From NCBI GenBank assembly GCA_015486095.1, contig WFSK01000008.1:1-8359 (forward strand): 8,359 nt of DNA, read 5' to 3'. Below are positions 1 to 5,807 of the stretch, piece after piece (position 1 is the first letter of the stretch; every line of letters starts with the position of its first letter). Both the position numbers and the translations under genes were made by a program. This stretch comes from Thermotogae bacterium (lineage in GTDB: Bacteria > Thermotogota > Thermotogae > B3-G13). The notes beneath the pieces are model-generated. The model was not told the origin of the DNA. It made no database searches and worked only from the letters and a program-made list of their open reading frames with translations.

Positions 1-48
1 AGAAGGATTGACGAAGGTGAGTGTGTTGACGAAAAGGGAAGGAGATGA
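1..48 (+). CDS. Possible 3' end of an unknown plus-strand gene (5' partial)
   Basis: Frame 1 is open from the window edge to a TGA at 46-48 and would encode only 15 residues, IDEGECVDEKGRR preceded by RR. The tail is highly charged. The stop overlaps an ATG in an ATGA arrangement (45-48), preceded by a purine-rich GGGAAGGAG at 37-44 and nearby bases, which is the usual look of a translationally coupled gene pair. That overlap is the only real support; 15 codons without a stop mean little by themselves. No family can be named. The minus strand is also open across this stretch, so the coding direction is not settled. Confidence 0.2.
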   Translation, partial: RRIDEGECVDEKGRR

Positions 49-115
49 TGTTAGATAAGGCTAACAAATGTCCAAATTTAACCGTTGGATCTGGGTATTT
101 TAAACCGGTGTTTTT
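45..115 (+). pseudogene. Possible gene start cut off by the IS256 element
   Basis: Two consecutive ATG codons (45-47 and 48-50) follow a purine-rich GGGAAGGAG and overlap the stop of the preceding reading frame. The frame reads MMLDKANKCPNLTVGSGYF and then KPV before it enters the left inverted repeat of the insertion sequence at about 116. Read on into the element, it reaches a stop within roughly 90 nt. I infer that this is the 5' end of a gene broken by the insertion or by a rearrangement at the element. The missing remainder cannot be recognised with confidence on the other side of the element. No domain is identifiable in 23 residues, and a chance open frame is a real alternative. Confidence 0.2.
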
Positions 116-142
116 GGGTCTGTCAAGTTTTTTGTGTAAAGT
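116..142 (+). repeat. Left terminal inverted repeat of the IS256 element (transposase 3' side)
   Basis: The repeat starts with GGGTCTGTC and ends with the 11-bp block TTGTGTAAAGT (132-142). Aligned without gaps to the reverse complement of 1426-1452, 20 of 27 positions agree, including the whole 11-bp inner block. The inner end lies only 4 nt from the transposase stop codon at 147-149. Confidence 0.8.
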
Positions 143-146
143 CCTC

Positions 147-1385
147 TCATGCTCGATTGTACAAGTATTTTTCCACCCTCTCTCCGAATTCGATCACGAG
201 CTGAGATAGGATCTGATTCCAGTTTTTGATCTTGCTCTTTTCCCATTTCTTCACCCTGTTCATCGTTGCAAGATACAATATCTTCAATACCGATGTATCG
301 TTTGGAAAGACCCTCCTCGTCTTCGTTACCTTCCTCAATTGACTGTTGAAACTCTCTATCGGATTCGTCGTGTATATCAATCTCCTTATCTCGGGCGAAT
401 ACTTGAAGAACGTCGATATCCTTTCCCACTCCTTCTCCCAGCTCTTTATCGCCAACGGATACTTCTCTCCCCATTTCTCCTTCATCTTCATGAGATTATT
501 GTATCCCGCCTCTTGACTCGCCGCTCTGTACACTTCCTTCAAATCCCTCGTGAATTCTTTCAGGTCTTTGTATGAGACGTACTTAACACTGTTCCTCACT
601 TTGTGTACTATACAGGGCTGAATCTCACTGTCGGGAAATACGGCCTTTATCGCTTCCTCGAGTCCCACCAATCCATCTACCCCAAATATGAGTACGTCTC
701 TCACTCCCCTGTTCTTCAAATTCGTCAACACCGCCATCCAGAATTTCGCGCTCTCTGCCCCTCCAAGCCATATGCCGAGTACGTCTTTCTTCCCCTCTAT
801 GTCTATCCCTATCACTACATATGCGGTCTTTTGCTTTACCCTACCTTCATCTTTTACTCTGTACACCACACCATCCAGGTAGACGATCGCGTATACCTCT
901 TTCAATGCCCTCTCTTGCCATTCCTCCATTAGCGGTATTATCCTATCCGTTATCCTGCTTACCCACTCCGGGGATATCTCGCGACCGTATATCTCTTTCA
1001 CGTGCTCGCATATGTCCCTTGTCGTCATCCCCTTAGCGTACATGGAGAGTATGGAATCTTCTATGTTCGTTATGTCACGTTGATGCTTTTTCACCACTAT
1101 CGGTTCGAATTCCGATTCCCTGTCTCTTGGAACGGCCAATTCTATCTCTCCATAGGAAGAATTGACCTTCTTCTTAGAATGACCATTCCTCGAGTTGTTG
1201 GTCTTCTTGTTCTTGTAATCGTACTTTATATAACCGAGCTCTTCATCGAGTTCTGCGTTTAGCATCTCTTCCAAAACCATCTTGAACATTTCCTTGAAGA
1301 CATCCTCTACATCTTCCATCGATTTGATGTCATTCTCTTCAATGAATTTGCGAACTTGTTCTTTAGTTAGCAGTCTTGCCTTCAT
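147..1385 (-). CDS. IS256-family (mutator-type) DDE transposase
   Basis: Cuts and joins DNA at the inverted repeats to move the element, probably by the copy-out/circular-intermediate route known for IS256. The product is 412 residues from the ATG chosen by its ribosome binding site, the usual length for the family. Order of features: a helical N-terminal DNA-binding region (about 1-70) with basic NGHSKKK, then the RNase H-like catalytic fold. The three acidic residues are visible as D171 (YLDGVVY), D237 (GVDGLVG) and E344 (TTNPIESFNSQLRK), at nearly the positions known for IS256 itself. The cysteine/histidine motif PCIVHKVRNS lies between the second D and the E, also as in the family, with the helical insertion following it. 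No frameshift or internal stop is present, so the enzyme looks functional. It is transcribed in the same direction as the upstream operon, and I see no clear terminator between them, so read-through is possible. Confidence 0.95.
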   Translation of the reverse strand: MKARLLTKEQVRKFIEENDIKSMEDVEDVFKEMFKMVLEEMLNAELDEELGYIKYDYKNKKTNNSRNGHSKKKVNSSYGEIELAVPRDRESEFEPIVVKKHQRDITNIEDSILSMYAKGMTTRDICEHVKEIYGREISPEWVSRITDRIIPLMEEWQERALKEVYAIVYLDGVVYRVKDEGRVKQKTAYVVIGIDIEGKKDVLGIWLGGAESAKFWMAVLTNLKNRGVRDVLIFGVDGLVGLEEAIKAVFPDSEIQPCIVHKVRNSVKYVSYKDLKEFTRDLKEVYRAASQEAGYNNLMKMKEKWGEKYPLAIKSWEKEWERISTFFKYSPEIRRLIYTTNPIESFNSQLRKVTKTRRVFPNDTSVLKILYLATMNRVKKWEKSKIKNWNQILSQLVIEFGERVEKYLYNRA

Positions 1386-1392
1386 CTCCATT

Positions 1393-1400
1393 CCTCCTTT
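1393..1400 (-). promoter_or_regulatory. Ribosome binding site that fixes the transposase start
   Basis: The minus strand reads AAAGGAGG here, a near-perfect Shine-Dalgarno sequence. It ends 7 nt before the ATG at 1385, the normal distance. An earlier ATG at 1391 begins almost directly after it and is too close, and a TTG at 1436 lies inside the inverted repeat far upstream. Confidence 0.75.
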
Positions 1401-1407
1401 TTTCTTT

Positions 1408-1436
1408 ATTCTATCATTTGGAGGAACTTTACACAA
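1408..1436 (-). promoter_or_regulatory. Candidate promoter of the transposase, -35 inside the inverted repeat
   Basis: On the minus strand TTGTGT (1436-1431) is followed after exactly 17 bp by TAGAAT (1413-1408). The -10 matches TATAAT at 5 of 6 positions, while the -35 matches TTGACA at only 3 of 6. The spacing is ideal and the start codon follows at 1385. A promoter overlapping the inverted repeat would let the transposase bind and repress its own transcription, a common arrangement in insertion sequences; here it is inference from base matches only. Confidence 0.4.
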
Positions 1437-1452
1437 TTTATTTTACACTCCC
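1426..1452 (-). repeat. Right terminal inverted repeat of the IS256 element (transposase 5' side)
   Basis: Read on the minus strand it begins GGGAGTGTAAAATAAA and ends with TTGTGTAAAGT (1436-1426). Unlike the left end it carries GTGTAAA twice, 14 bp apart (1448-1442 and 1434-1428). The inner block also supplies a possible -35 element for the transposase promoter. Confidence 0.8.
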
Positions 1453-1575
1453 CCTGCCATCGTTGTAACAGTAGTCATTAGCACTGGAATTCCTATGTTG
1501 TACGATTACCGATCCCTCGTTTCTCCTTATGGTTTTTTGCTCCAACTTCGGAGCTTAACATAAATGTCATCAAGG
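1453..1575. other. Intergenic stretch between carboxypeptidase and IS; small hairpin, no supported gene
   Basis: These 123 nt hold no gene I can support. A perfect 5-bp hairpin, GCTCC-AACTTC-GGAGC, lies at 1539-1554. On the minus strand it is followed by A residues rather than T, so it does not look like a terminator for the operon. On the plus strand it is followed by TTAACA, again without a T-tract. A 25-codon minus-strand ORF (1570 to 1493) without a ribosome binding site, and a plus-strand open frame that leaves the element and stops at 1561-1563, are both weak. The transport operon therefore has no recognisable factor-independent terminator before the insertion sequence. Confidence 0.5.
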
Positions 1576-2946
1576 CTATTTACAACATTTCACATATAAG
1601 GCACTGTATAATCCAGCCATGAGTTGTACCTTCACGAGTTTTTGGATCGGTATGACAGTGTAATTTAAACCTTTCTCAAGTTCTTCATTTGAAGATCGTA
1701 ATTTTTGATAAACACTATCTGCCGCACTTTTTAGATCCCCGTCCTTGTTTACTTCATAGTTAACGAGTAACATTCTCCTGAACATGCCCCATATCAACAT
1801 TATGTAAAAATTCGACACCAGTTCGTTATCGAACTCTTCCGCAACTGTAGCTTTTCTTCCGAGCTCCTCAGCTTGCTGAGCCCATTTTCTCTCCACAGGA
1901 ATAGATTTCTTTGCAGAATCTAAAAAATAATCTATGGCTTGTTGCATAGGAGTCTTGACTACAAGTCTTTTCTTAACTATATCATATATGTTTTCGAGGT
2001 CTTCATAATTACGCTGCATTGTATCTATCTTTTTCAATACTAAGTCACGTCTGATCTTATTAACCGACGATAGATCCTCTATTCTCGGATCGTAGTAATA
2101 AGGAACTTCACAGACTAACTCGAATACTTTATCGTTGAATCTTCTGGCATAACCGTAACTCGAGGTCCCACTTTTTATTATCTCTGCAGGGTCTTTATCA
2201 GAATACTCTTCATAGTAATCATAGGTGTCTTCTGTTGTTGGCATCTTGTATACCGCATCGGAGAGTTTTATGGCATAAGGCATCTCTGGTTCTCCCAGAC
2301 TTGCTGGTAGATTCAGATCCTTGTATGCCTTTTCAAATATAGGGTACAAAAGTGGTGCTTCATCGGTTATATAAAAATATACCCCTCCAAACCCAGCATT
2401 GTGAAGACTGTATATAAAATCTGGTTTTGCTTCTTCCATTATATTCATGAGTGCTTTGGTCTCAGGGATAGGAGAGTTGAAGTCGAGTGTCTTGTACTTT
2501 ATGGGAAATGTCCATTCAACCTGTTGATTACCAGCAGGCCTATAGAAATTCAAGGCGTAATTCAATGGATTGAAAGGCCCTTTAAACCAGCCCTCATTGA
2601 GTTTTGCACCATCCGGATCGGCTACCTTGATTATATACCAGGTAAAATCGAAGAGATCTCTCAATTCCTTTGATGATGCCAACTTCTCCGATAAATGATC
2701 TAACACCAAACTACCTATTGGCTCATTGGGATGAGGAAAGGCATATAAAAGTACAGATTTTTTCCCATTTCCTATCTTGAGACAATAGATCGGATTATTA
2801 TCTCGAGAGTTTCCCACTTCCAACAGGTTAACCACATTTGGGTACCTCTTAGCCAATTCTTTAGAGGATTCATTTAACTCATCAACCGTTTTAAACACCT
2901 TATAATCTGGTACGCTTTCCACGGTCTCTTTAAGAACATCTTTCAT
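1576..2946 (-). CDS. M14-family zinc carboxypeptidase, probably cytoplasmic
   Basis: Predicted to remove C-terminal residues from peptides using one zinc ion. The product is 456 residues. The zinc ligands are visible as H72 and E75 in FPHPNEPIG and H182 in YSLHNAGFGG; the catalytic glutamate is E276 or E280 in FELVCEVPYYY. R136 in FYRPAGNQQVEWTFP is the likely substrate-carboxylate contact, in a form of the motif unlike pancreatic carboxypeptidases. The N-terminus has no signal peptide or membrane segment, so the enzyme should act in the cytoplasm. The peptidase fold accounts for about residues 15-300. Residues 300-456 form a mostly helical, charged extension with no assignment from me. The start is firm: AAGGAGG lies 7 nt before the ATG. 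It follows the second ATPase gene by 28 nt and is the last gene of the operon, which suggests it processes what the transporter brings in. Substrate preference cannot be read from the sequence. Confidence 0.85.
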   Translation of the reverse strand: MKDVLKETVESVPDYKVFKTVDELNESSKELAKRYPNVVNLLEVGNSRDNNPIYCLKIGNGKKSVLLYAFPHPNEPIGSLVLDHLSEKLASSKELRDLFDFTWYIIKVADPDGAKLNEGWFKGPFNPLNYALNFYRPAGNQQVEWTFPIKYKTLDFNSPIPETKALMNIMEEAKPDFIYSLHNAGFGGVYFYITDEAPLLYPIFEKAYKDLNLPASLGEPEMPYAIKLSDAVYKMPTTEDTYDYYEEYSDKDPAEIIKSGTSSYGYARRFNDKVFELVCEVPYYYDPRIEDLSSVNKIRRDLVLKKIDTMQRNYEDLENIYDIVKKRLVVKTPMQQAIDYFLDSAKKSIPVERKWAQQAEELGRKATVAEEFDNELVSNFYIMLIWGMFRRMLLVNYEVNKDGDLKSAADSVYQKLRSSNEELEKGLNYTVIPIQKLVKVQLMAGLYSALYVKCCK

Positions 2947-2974
2947 ACTAAAACCTCCTTTGTGTTTATCCGAT

Positions 2975-3940
2975 TTAATCTATCAGATGACAAGCAACGA
3001 AATGACCAGGGCTTATTTCTTTCATTTCTGGTTCCTCAGTACGACAAATTCCTTTTGCAAAAGGACATCTCGATGCAAAACGACAACCTGGGGGAGGATC
3101 TATAGGGGTTACCACCTCCCCGGCTATGGTAAATCTTTCCCTTTCTTTCTGGGGCGAAATAGTCGGAGAGTAAGATATGAGTGCTTTAGTATAGGGATGC
3201 ATAGGATTGGATATGAGCTCTTTCGCATCGGCTATTTCCATCACTTTCCCAGCGTAGATCACCATTATTCTATCACACATGTACTTTGCCACAGATATAT
3301 CGTGGGTGATAAATAATATCGATGTTTCGAGTTCTGAGCGAAATTGTAAAAGCATATTCAGTACTTCTGCACGTACGGAAGCATCCAGCATAGATACGCA
3401 TTCATCTGCTACGAGAAAACTTGGTTTTAAAAGCATAGAACGTAGCATTGATATTCTTTGGAGTTGTCCGCCGCTTAATTCATGAGGATATCTTTCTAAG
3501 TAGTCGTAAGCAGGTGTAAGCTTTGCTTTTTCCATAGCATCTCTGATGATTTCTATTCTATTCTTCTTACTTTGACCTATGTTGAGTAATTTCATAGGAG
3601 TTTCAAGACTTTTAATTATCGTCATCCTTGGGTCAAAGGAATCATAAGGATTTTGAAAGATCACTTGCATCTTTTGTCTGAAATTCTTCATTTTCCTGTA
3701 ATTAATGCCTGATATGTTATTACCTAAGAAAAATATATCTCCTCCATTTTCCGTCTCCAATCTCGTTATCACTCTACCGAGAGTTGTTTTACCGCAGCCA
3801 CTCTCTCCTAAGATTCCAAGGATCTCTCCTTTTTCTACTGAAAAGGATATGTTATCTACTGCTTTTACGTAGGATCTTCGTCCGATCTTTCTTATGGGAT
3901 AATATTTTTTAAGCCTTTTAGCTTCTAATATTCGTTCCAT
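2975..3940 (-). CDS. dppF: Peptide/oligosaccharide ABC transporter ATPase, DppF/OppF type
   Basis: One of two ATPases that power the importer at the inner face of the membrane. The product is 321 residues, normal for the family. Visible motifs: Walker A GESGCGKTT (45-53), Q-loop Q96 in FQNPYDSFDP, signature LSGGQ (155-159), Walker B FLVADE (175-180) and switch histidine H213 in FITHD. The C-terminal oligopeptide-transporter extension carries four cysteines, C286, C292, C299 and C317 (CX5CX6CX17C), a probable iron-sulphur site. Two residues are odd: the near-invariant proline after the Walker B glutamate is C181, and the D-loop reads SMLD instead of SALD. The catalytic E180 and H213 are kept, so I expect it to work. 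It starts 5 nt after the other ATPase gene, with AGGGG overlapping that gene's end and lying 8 nt before the ATG. The pairing with a DppD-type partner makes an asymmetric ATPase dimer likely. Confidence 0.92.
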   Translation of the reverse strand: MERILEAKRLKKYYPIRKIGRRSYVKAVDNISFSVEKGEILGILGESGCGKTTLGRVITRLETENGGDIFFLGNNISGINYRKMKNFRQKMQVIFQNPYDSFDPRMTIIKSLETPMKLLNIGQSKKNRIEIIRDAMEKAKLTPAYDYLERYPHELSGGQLQRISMLRSMLLKPSFLVADECVSMLDASVRAEVLNMLLQFRSELETSILFITHDISVAKYMCDRIMVIYAGKVMEIADAKELISNPMHPYTKALISYSPTISPQKERERFTIAGEVVTPIDPPPGCRFASRCPFAKGICRTEEPEMKEISPGHFVACHLID

Positions 3941-3945
3941 TCAAA

Positions 3946-4911
3946 TTACCCCTGTATACGATGGCATTTCACTATATGATCGCCCAGTACACTGATCTTT
4001 GGTTTTACGTCTTTACATAGGTCTAATCGCACATCACACCTTGGATAAAATATACAACCCTTGGAAGGATATGTAAGATCTGGTAAAGAACCAGGGATCC
4101 CCTTTATTAACTCGTTACCGATTCTTAAGTCTGGATGGGATTTGACAAGGGCTTTTGTATACGGATGCAATGGTGAGAATATGACATCTTTTACTCTTCC
4201 ATATTCTAATAGTTCTCCCGCATACATCACGGCTACCTTATTGCACACCTCGTTAACAACCCCTATATCATGCGTGATTATGATAGCAGTTAAGCCAAAT
4301 TCCTTTACGAGTCTTTTTATTTCATCCAATAGCTGTCCCTGAGTTATAACATCCAATGCCGTTGTTACTTCATCGAATATGATCATCTTGGGATTGTGAA
4401 TCAGGCTCATAGCGATCATTACCCTTTGCATCATTCCACCACTTAGTTCATGAGGGTACATGTTAAGGACCTTCGAGGGGAGATTAATCTTACCAAAAAG
4501 TTCTGTTAGCATTTTATATGCTCTACCTTTGGGTATATCTGAAGAATGGGCAGTTATGACATCGTACATTTGTGTGAATATCTTATGTACGGGGCTAAGG
4601 GCATTCATAGCCTTTTGAAATACTATGGAGATCTCCTTCCATCTTATTCTCCTCAATTCATCTTGATTCAAGTTGAGTATATTCTTTCCATCGAACGACA
4701 TTATTTCAGCTGATAGTAAAGCATTTGGGGGTAAAAGACGCATTATACCCAATGCGAGTGTGCTCTTACCAGAACCAGATTCTCCAACTATGCCTACTAT
4801 ATCTCCTTTTTCTATATCGCAGGAAAACGATCTTACAGCCTTTACAGAGGCGTTTTCTAATTTATAAGATATATCCACTTTTTTTAACCTCATAAACGGC
4901 ATGTTAAGCAC
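3946..4911 (-). CDS. dppD: Peptide/oligosaccharide ABC transporter ATPase, DppD/OppD type
   Basis: Partner ATPase of the importer. The product is 321 residues from a GTG start. Motifs: Walker A GESGSGKST (43-51), Q-loop Q99 in FQKAMNALSP, signature LSGGM (156-160, the M being typical of the DppD type), Walker B MIIFDE (176-181), D-loop TALD and switch histidine H214 in IITHD. The residue after the Walker B glutamate is V182 where the family has proline. Four C-terminal cysteines, C286, C292, C299 and C316 (CX5CX6CX16C), probably hold an iron-sulphur cluster, as I recall reported for relatives. The GTG at 4911 overlaps the end of the permease gene by 8 nt and is preceded at about 5 nt by AAGGA; an ATG at 4902, one base past the permease stop, is an alternative that would shorten the protein by three residues. 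The overlap implies translational coupling to the permease. Confidence 0.92.
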   Translation of the reverse strand: MLNMPFMRLKKVDISYKLENASVKAVRSFSCDIEKGDIVGIVGESGSGKSTLALGIMRLLPPNALLSAEIMSFDGKNILNLNQDELRRIRWKEISIVFQKAMNALSPVHKIFTQMYDVITAHSSDIPKGRAYKMLTELFGKINLPSKVLNMYPHELSGGMMQRVMIAMSLIHNPKMIIFDEVTTALDVITQGQLLDEIKRLVKEFGLTAIIITHDIGVVNEVCNKVAVMYAGELLEYGRVKDVIFSPLHPYTKALVKSHPDLRIGNELIKGIPGSLPDLTYPSKGCIFYPRCDVRLDLCKDVKPKISVLGDHIVKCHRIQG

Positions 4912-5797
4912 TTACTTCCTTCTGTTTTACACTTAATTTGGGATTGAAGGCATATTGTAAGCCATCACCTATAAAAGAAAAGGAGACAACTGCTAAAACT
5001 ATGAATATTCCGGGGAATACTACTGTCCACCAGGCAAAGGTCATATATGGTCTGGCTTGGTATATCATTTTTCCCCAACTGACGAGATTTGGATCTCCTA
5101 ATCCGAGAAAACTCAAGGCAGCTTCTGTTAATATAGCTCCTCCCATTTGTAAAGCCGTGTTAGCGAGAACGGGATATACTCCATTCGGAATGATATGAGT
5201 AAATAATATCCTGATGCTGGATTCTCCTGTAGCCCTTGCCACCATTATGAAGGTCCTTTCTCGCAGACTGAGTGCTTGAGCGCGCATCAATCTAGCATTT
5301 TGTGGCCATGTTGTTAAGCCTATAACGAGCATTATGTAAAATATGCTGTTGCCAAATATTGCTACGATTATCAAAATTAAGAAGAAAGCGGGGATCATAA
5401 GGAAAGTATCGACGATCTTATCTACGATTTCATCAACTATGCCACCATAGTATCCTGAAAATGAACCTATGAATATTCCTATGATTGCAGATAGTCCAGC
5501 AGCGATAAAGCCAACGGATAGAGAAACCCTGGTACCATATACGATTCTACTGAATACATCTCTTCCTAAGTGATCTGTCCCCATAGGGTGAGAAATAGAA
5601 GGGGATAACAATACTTCACCTTTCATAGCATGTGGATCGTAAGGAGATATGATGGGAGCGAAAACGGCGACTACGATGAAGAGCAGTAGTATAACGAATC
5701 CTATGAGTCCATAAAGGCTCTGTCTGTAATTATGCCAGAACTTTATTATATTCTTACCTTTTCTCCTCGTTACGATCACTTCGGTCTGTACTTCCAT
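4904..5797 (-). CDS. dppC: ABC transporter inner-membrane permease, DppC/OppC type
   Basis: Second of the two membrane subunits that form the translocation channel. The product is 297 residues. After a basic cytoplasmic N-terminus comes membrane segment 1 (about 28-50), then the family's external loop motif HPMGTDHLGRDVFSR (70-84), followed by about five more membrane segments. The cytoplasmic EAA-type coupling loop, which docks on the ATPases, is seen around 181-210 (MVARATGESSIRILFTHIIP). The motif EAALSFLGLGDP (225-236) and a tryptophan-containing stretch after it are also family hallmarks. Length, topology and motif order agree with OppC_N plus BPD_transp_1 proteins. It begins 10 nt after the preceding permease gene; a GAGG that overlaps that gene's TGA lies 8 nt before the ATG. 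It overlaps the next ATPase gene by 8 nt. Substrate is not determined by this subunit. Confidence 0.93.
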   Translation of the reverse strand: MEVQTEVIVTRRKGKNIIKFWHNYRQSLYGLIGFVILLLFIVVAVFAPIISPYDPHAMKGEVLLSPSISHPMGTDHLGRDVFSRIVYGTRVSLSVGFIAAGLSAIIGIFIGSFSGYYGGIVDEIVDKIVDTFLMIPAFFLILIIVAIFGNSIFYIMLVIGLTTWPQNARLMRAQALSLRERTFIMVARATGESSIRILFTHIIPNGVYPVLANTALQMGGAILTEAALSFLGLGDPNLVSWGKMIYQARPYMTFAWWTVVFPGIFIVLAVVSFSFIGDGLQYAFNPKLSVKQKEVSA

Positions 5798-5807
5798 CTC
5801 TCTATCC

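Larger units (their letters stand above)
116..1452 (-). mobile_element. IS256-family insertion sequence, about 1.34 kb
   Basis: A single transposase gene nearly fills the element and is bounded by imperfect inverted repeats (116-142 against 1426-1452, 20 of 27 positions identical without gaps). Size, one-gene layout and the TTGTGTAAA block starting 16-17 bp inside each end match what is known of IS256, whose ends carry the same block at the same distance. The outermost bases are GGG at both ends; a run of five C at 1450-1454 leaves the right boundary uncertain by up to two bases. IS256 elements normally duplicate 8-9 bp of target, but the flanks here (ending ...GGTGTTTTT on the left, starting CCTGCCATC on the right) do not match. 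The copy may therefore have rearranged after insertion, or lost one original flank. The transposase frame is intact, so the element may still be active. Confidence 0.85.

Noticed and set aside
603..932. Plus-strand open frames within the transposase gene, also at 821-1036 and 1282-1563
   Set aside because: They run antisense to a clearly real gene, have no ribosome binding sites and show low-complexity residue use typical of shadow frames.
147..1436. Longer transposase starting at a TTG at 1436
   Set aside because: That start lies inside the terminal inverted repeat and has no ribosome binding site. The ATG at 1385 has AAAGGAGG 7 nt upstream and places the catalytic residues at D171, D237 and E344, close to those of IS256.
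1539..1554. Hairpin as the terminator of the transport operon
   Set aside because: The stem is only 5 bp and is followed on the minus strand by A residues, not a T-tract; the T-run lies on the wrong side for either strand.
1453..1563. Plus-strand open frame leaving the IS and ending in FLLQLRSLT at a TAA, as the other half of the gene cut at 115
   Set aside because: Joining 45-115 directly to 1453 does not keep the frame unless 8 nt are removed, no target duplication is visible to justify that, and neither part has recognisable homology.
1493..1570. Small 25-codon minus-strand ORF just after the carboxypeptidase stop
   Set aside because: It has no ribosome binding site in front of either of its two ATG codons, is too short to judge, and shares its hairpin with a competing plus-strand frame. 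A conserved homologue would be needed to accept it.
2401..2673. Plus-strand open frame opposite the carboxypeptidase, and similar frames at 2960-3316, 4061-4342, 4938-5198 and 7810-8091
   Set aside because: All lie antisense to well-supported genes with intact family motifs and have no independent support.
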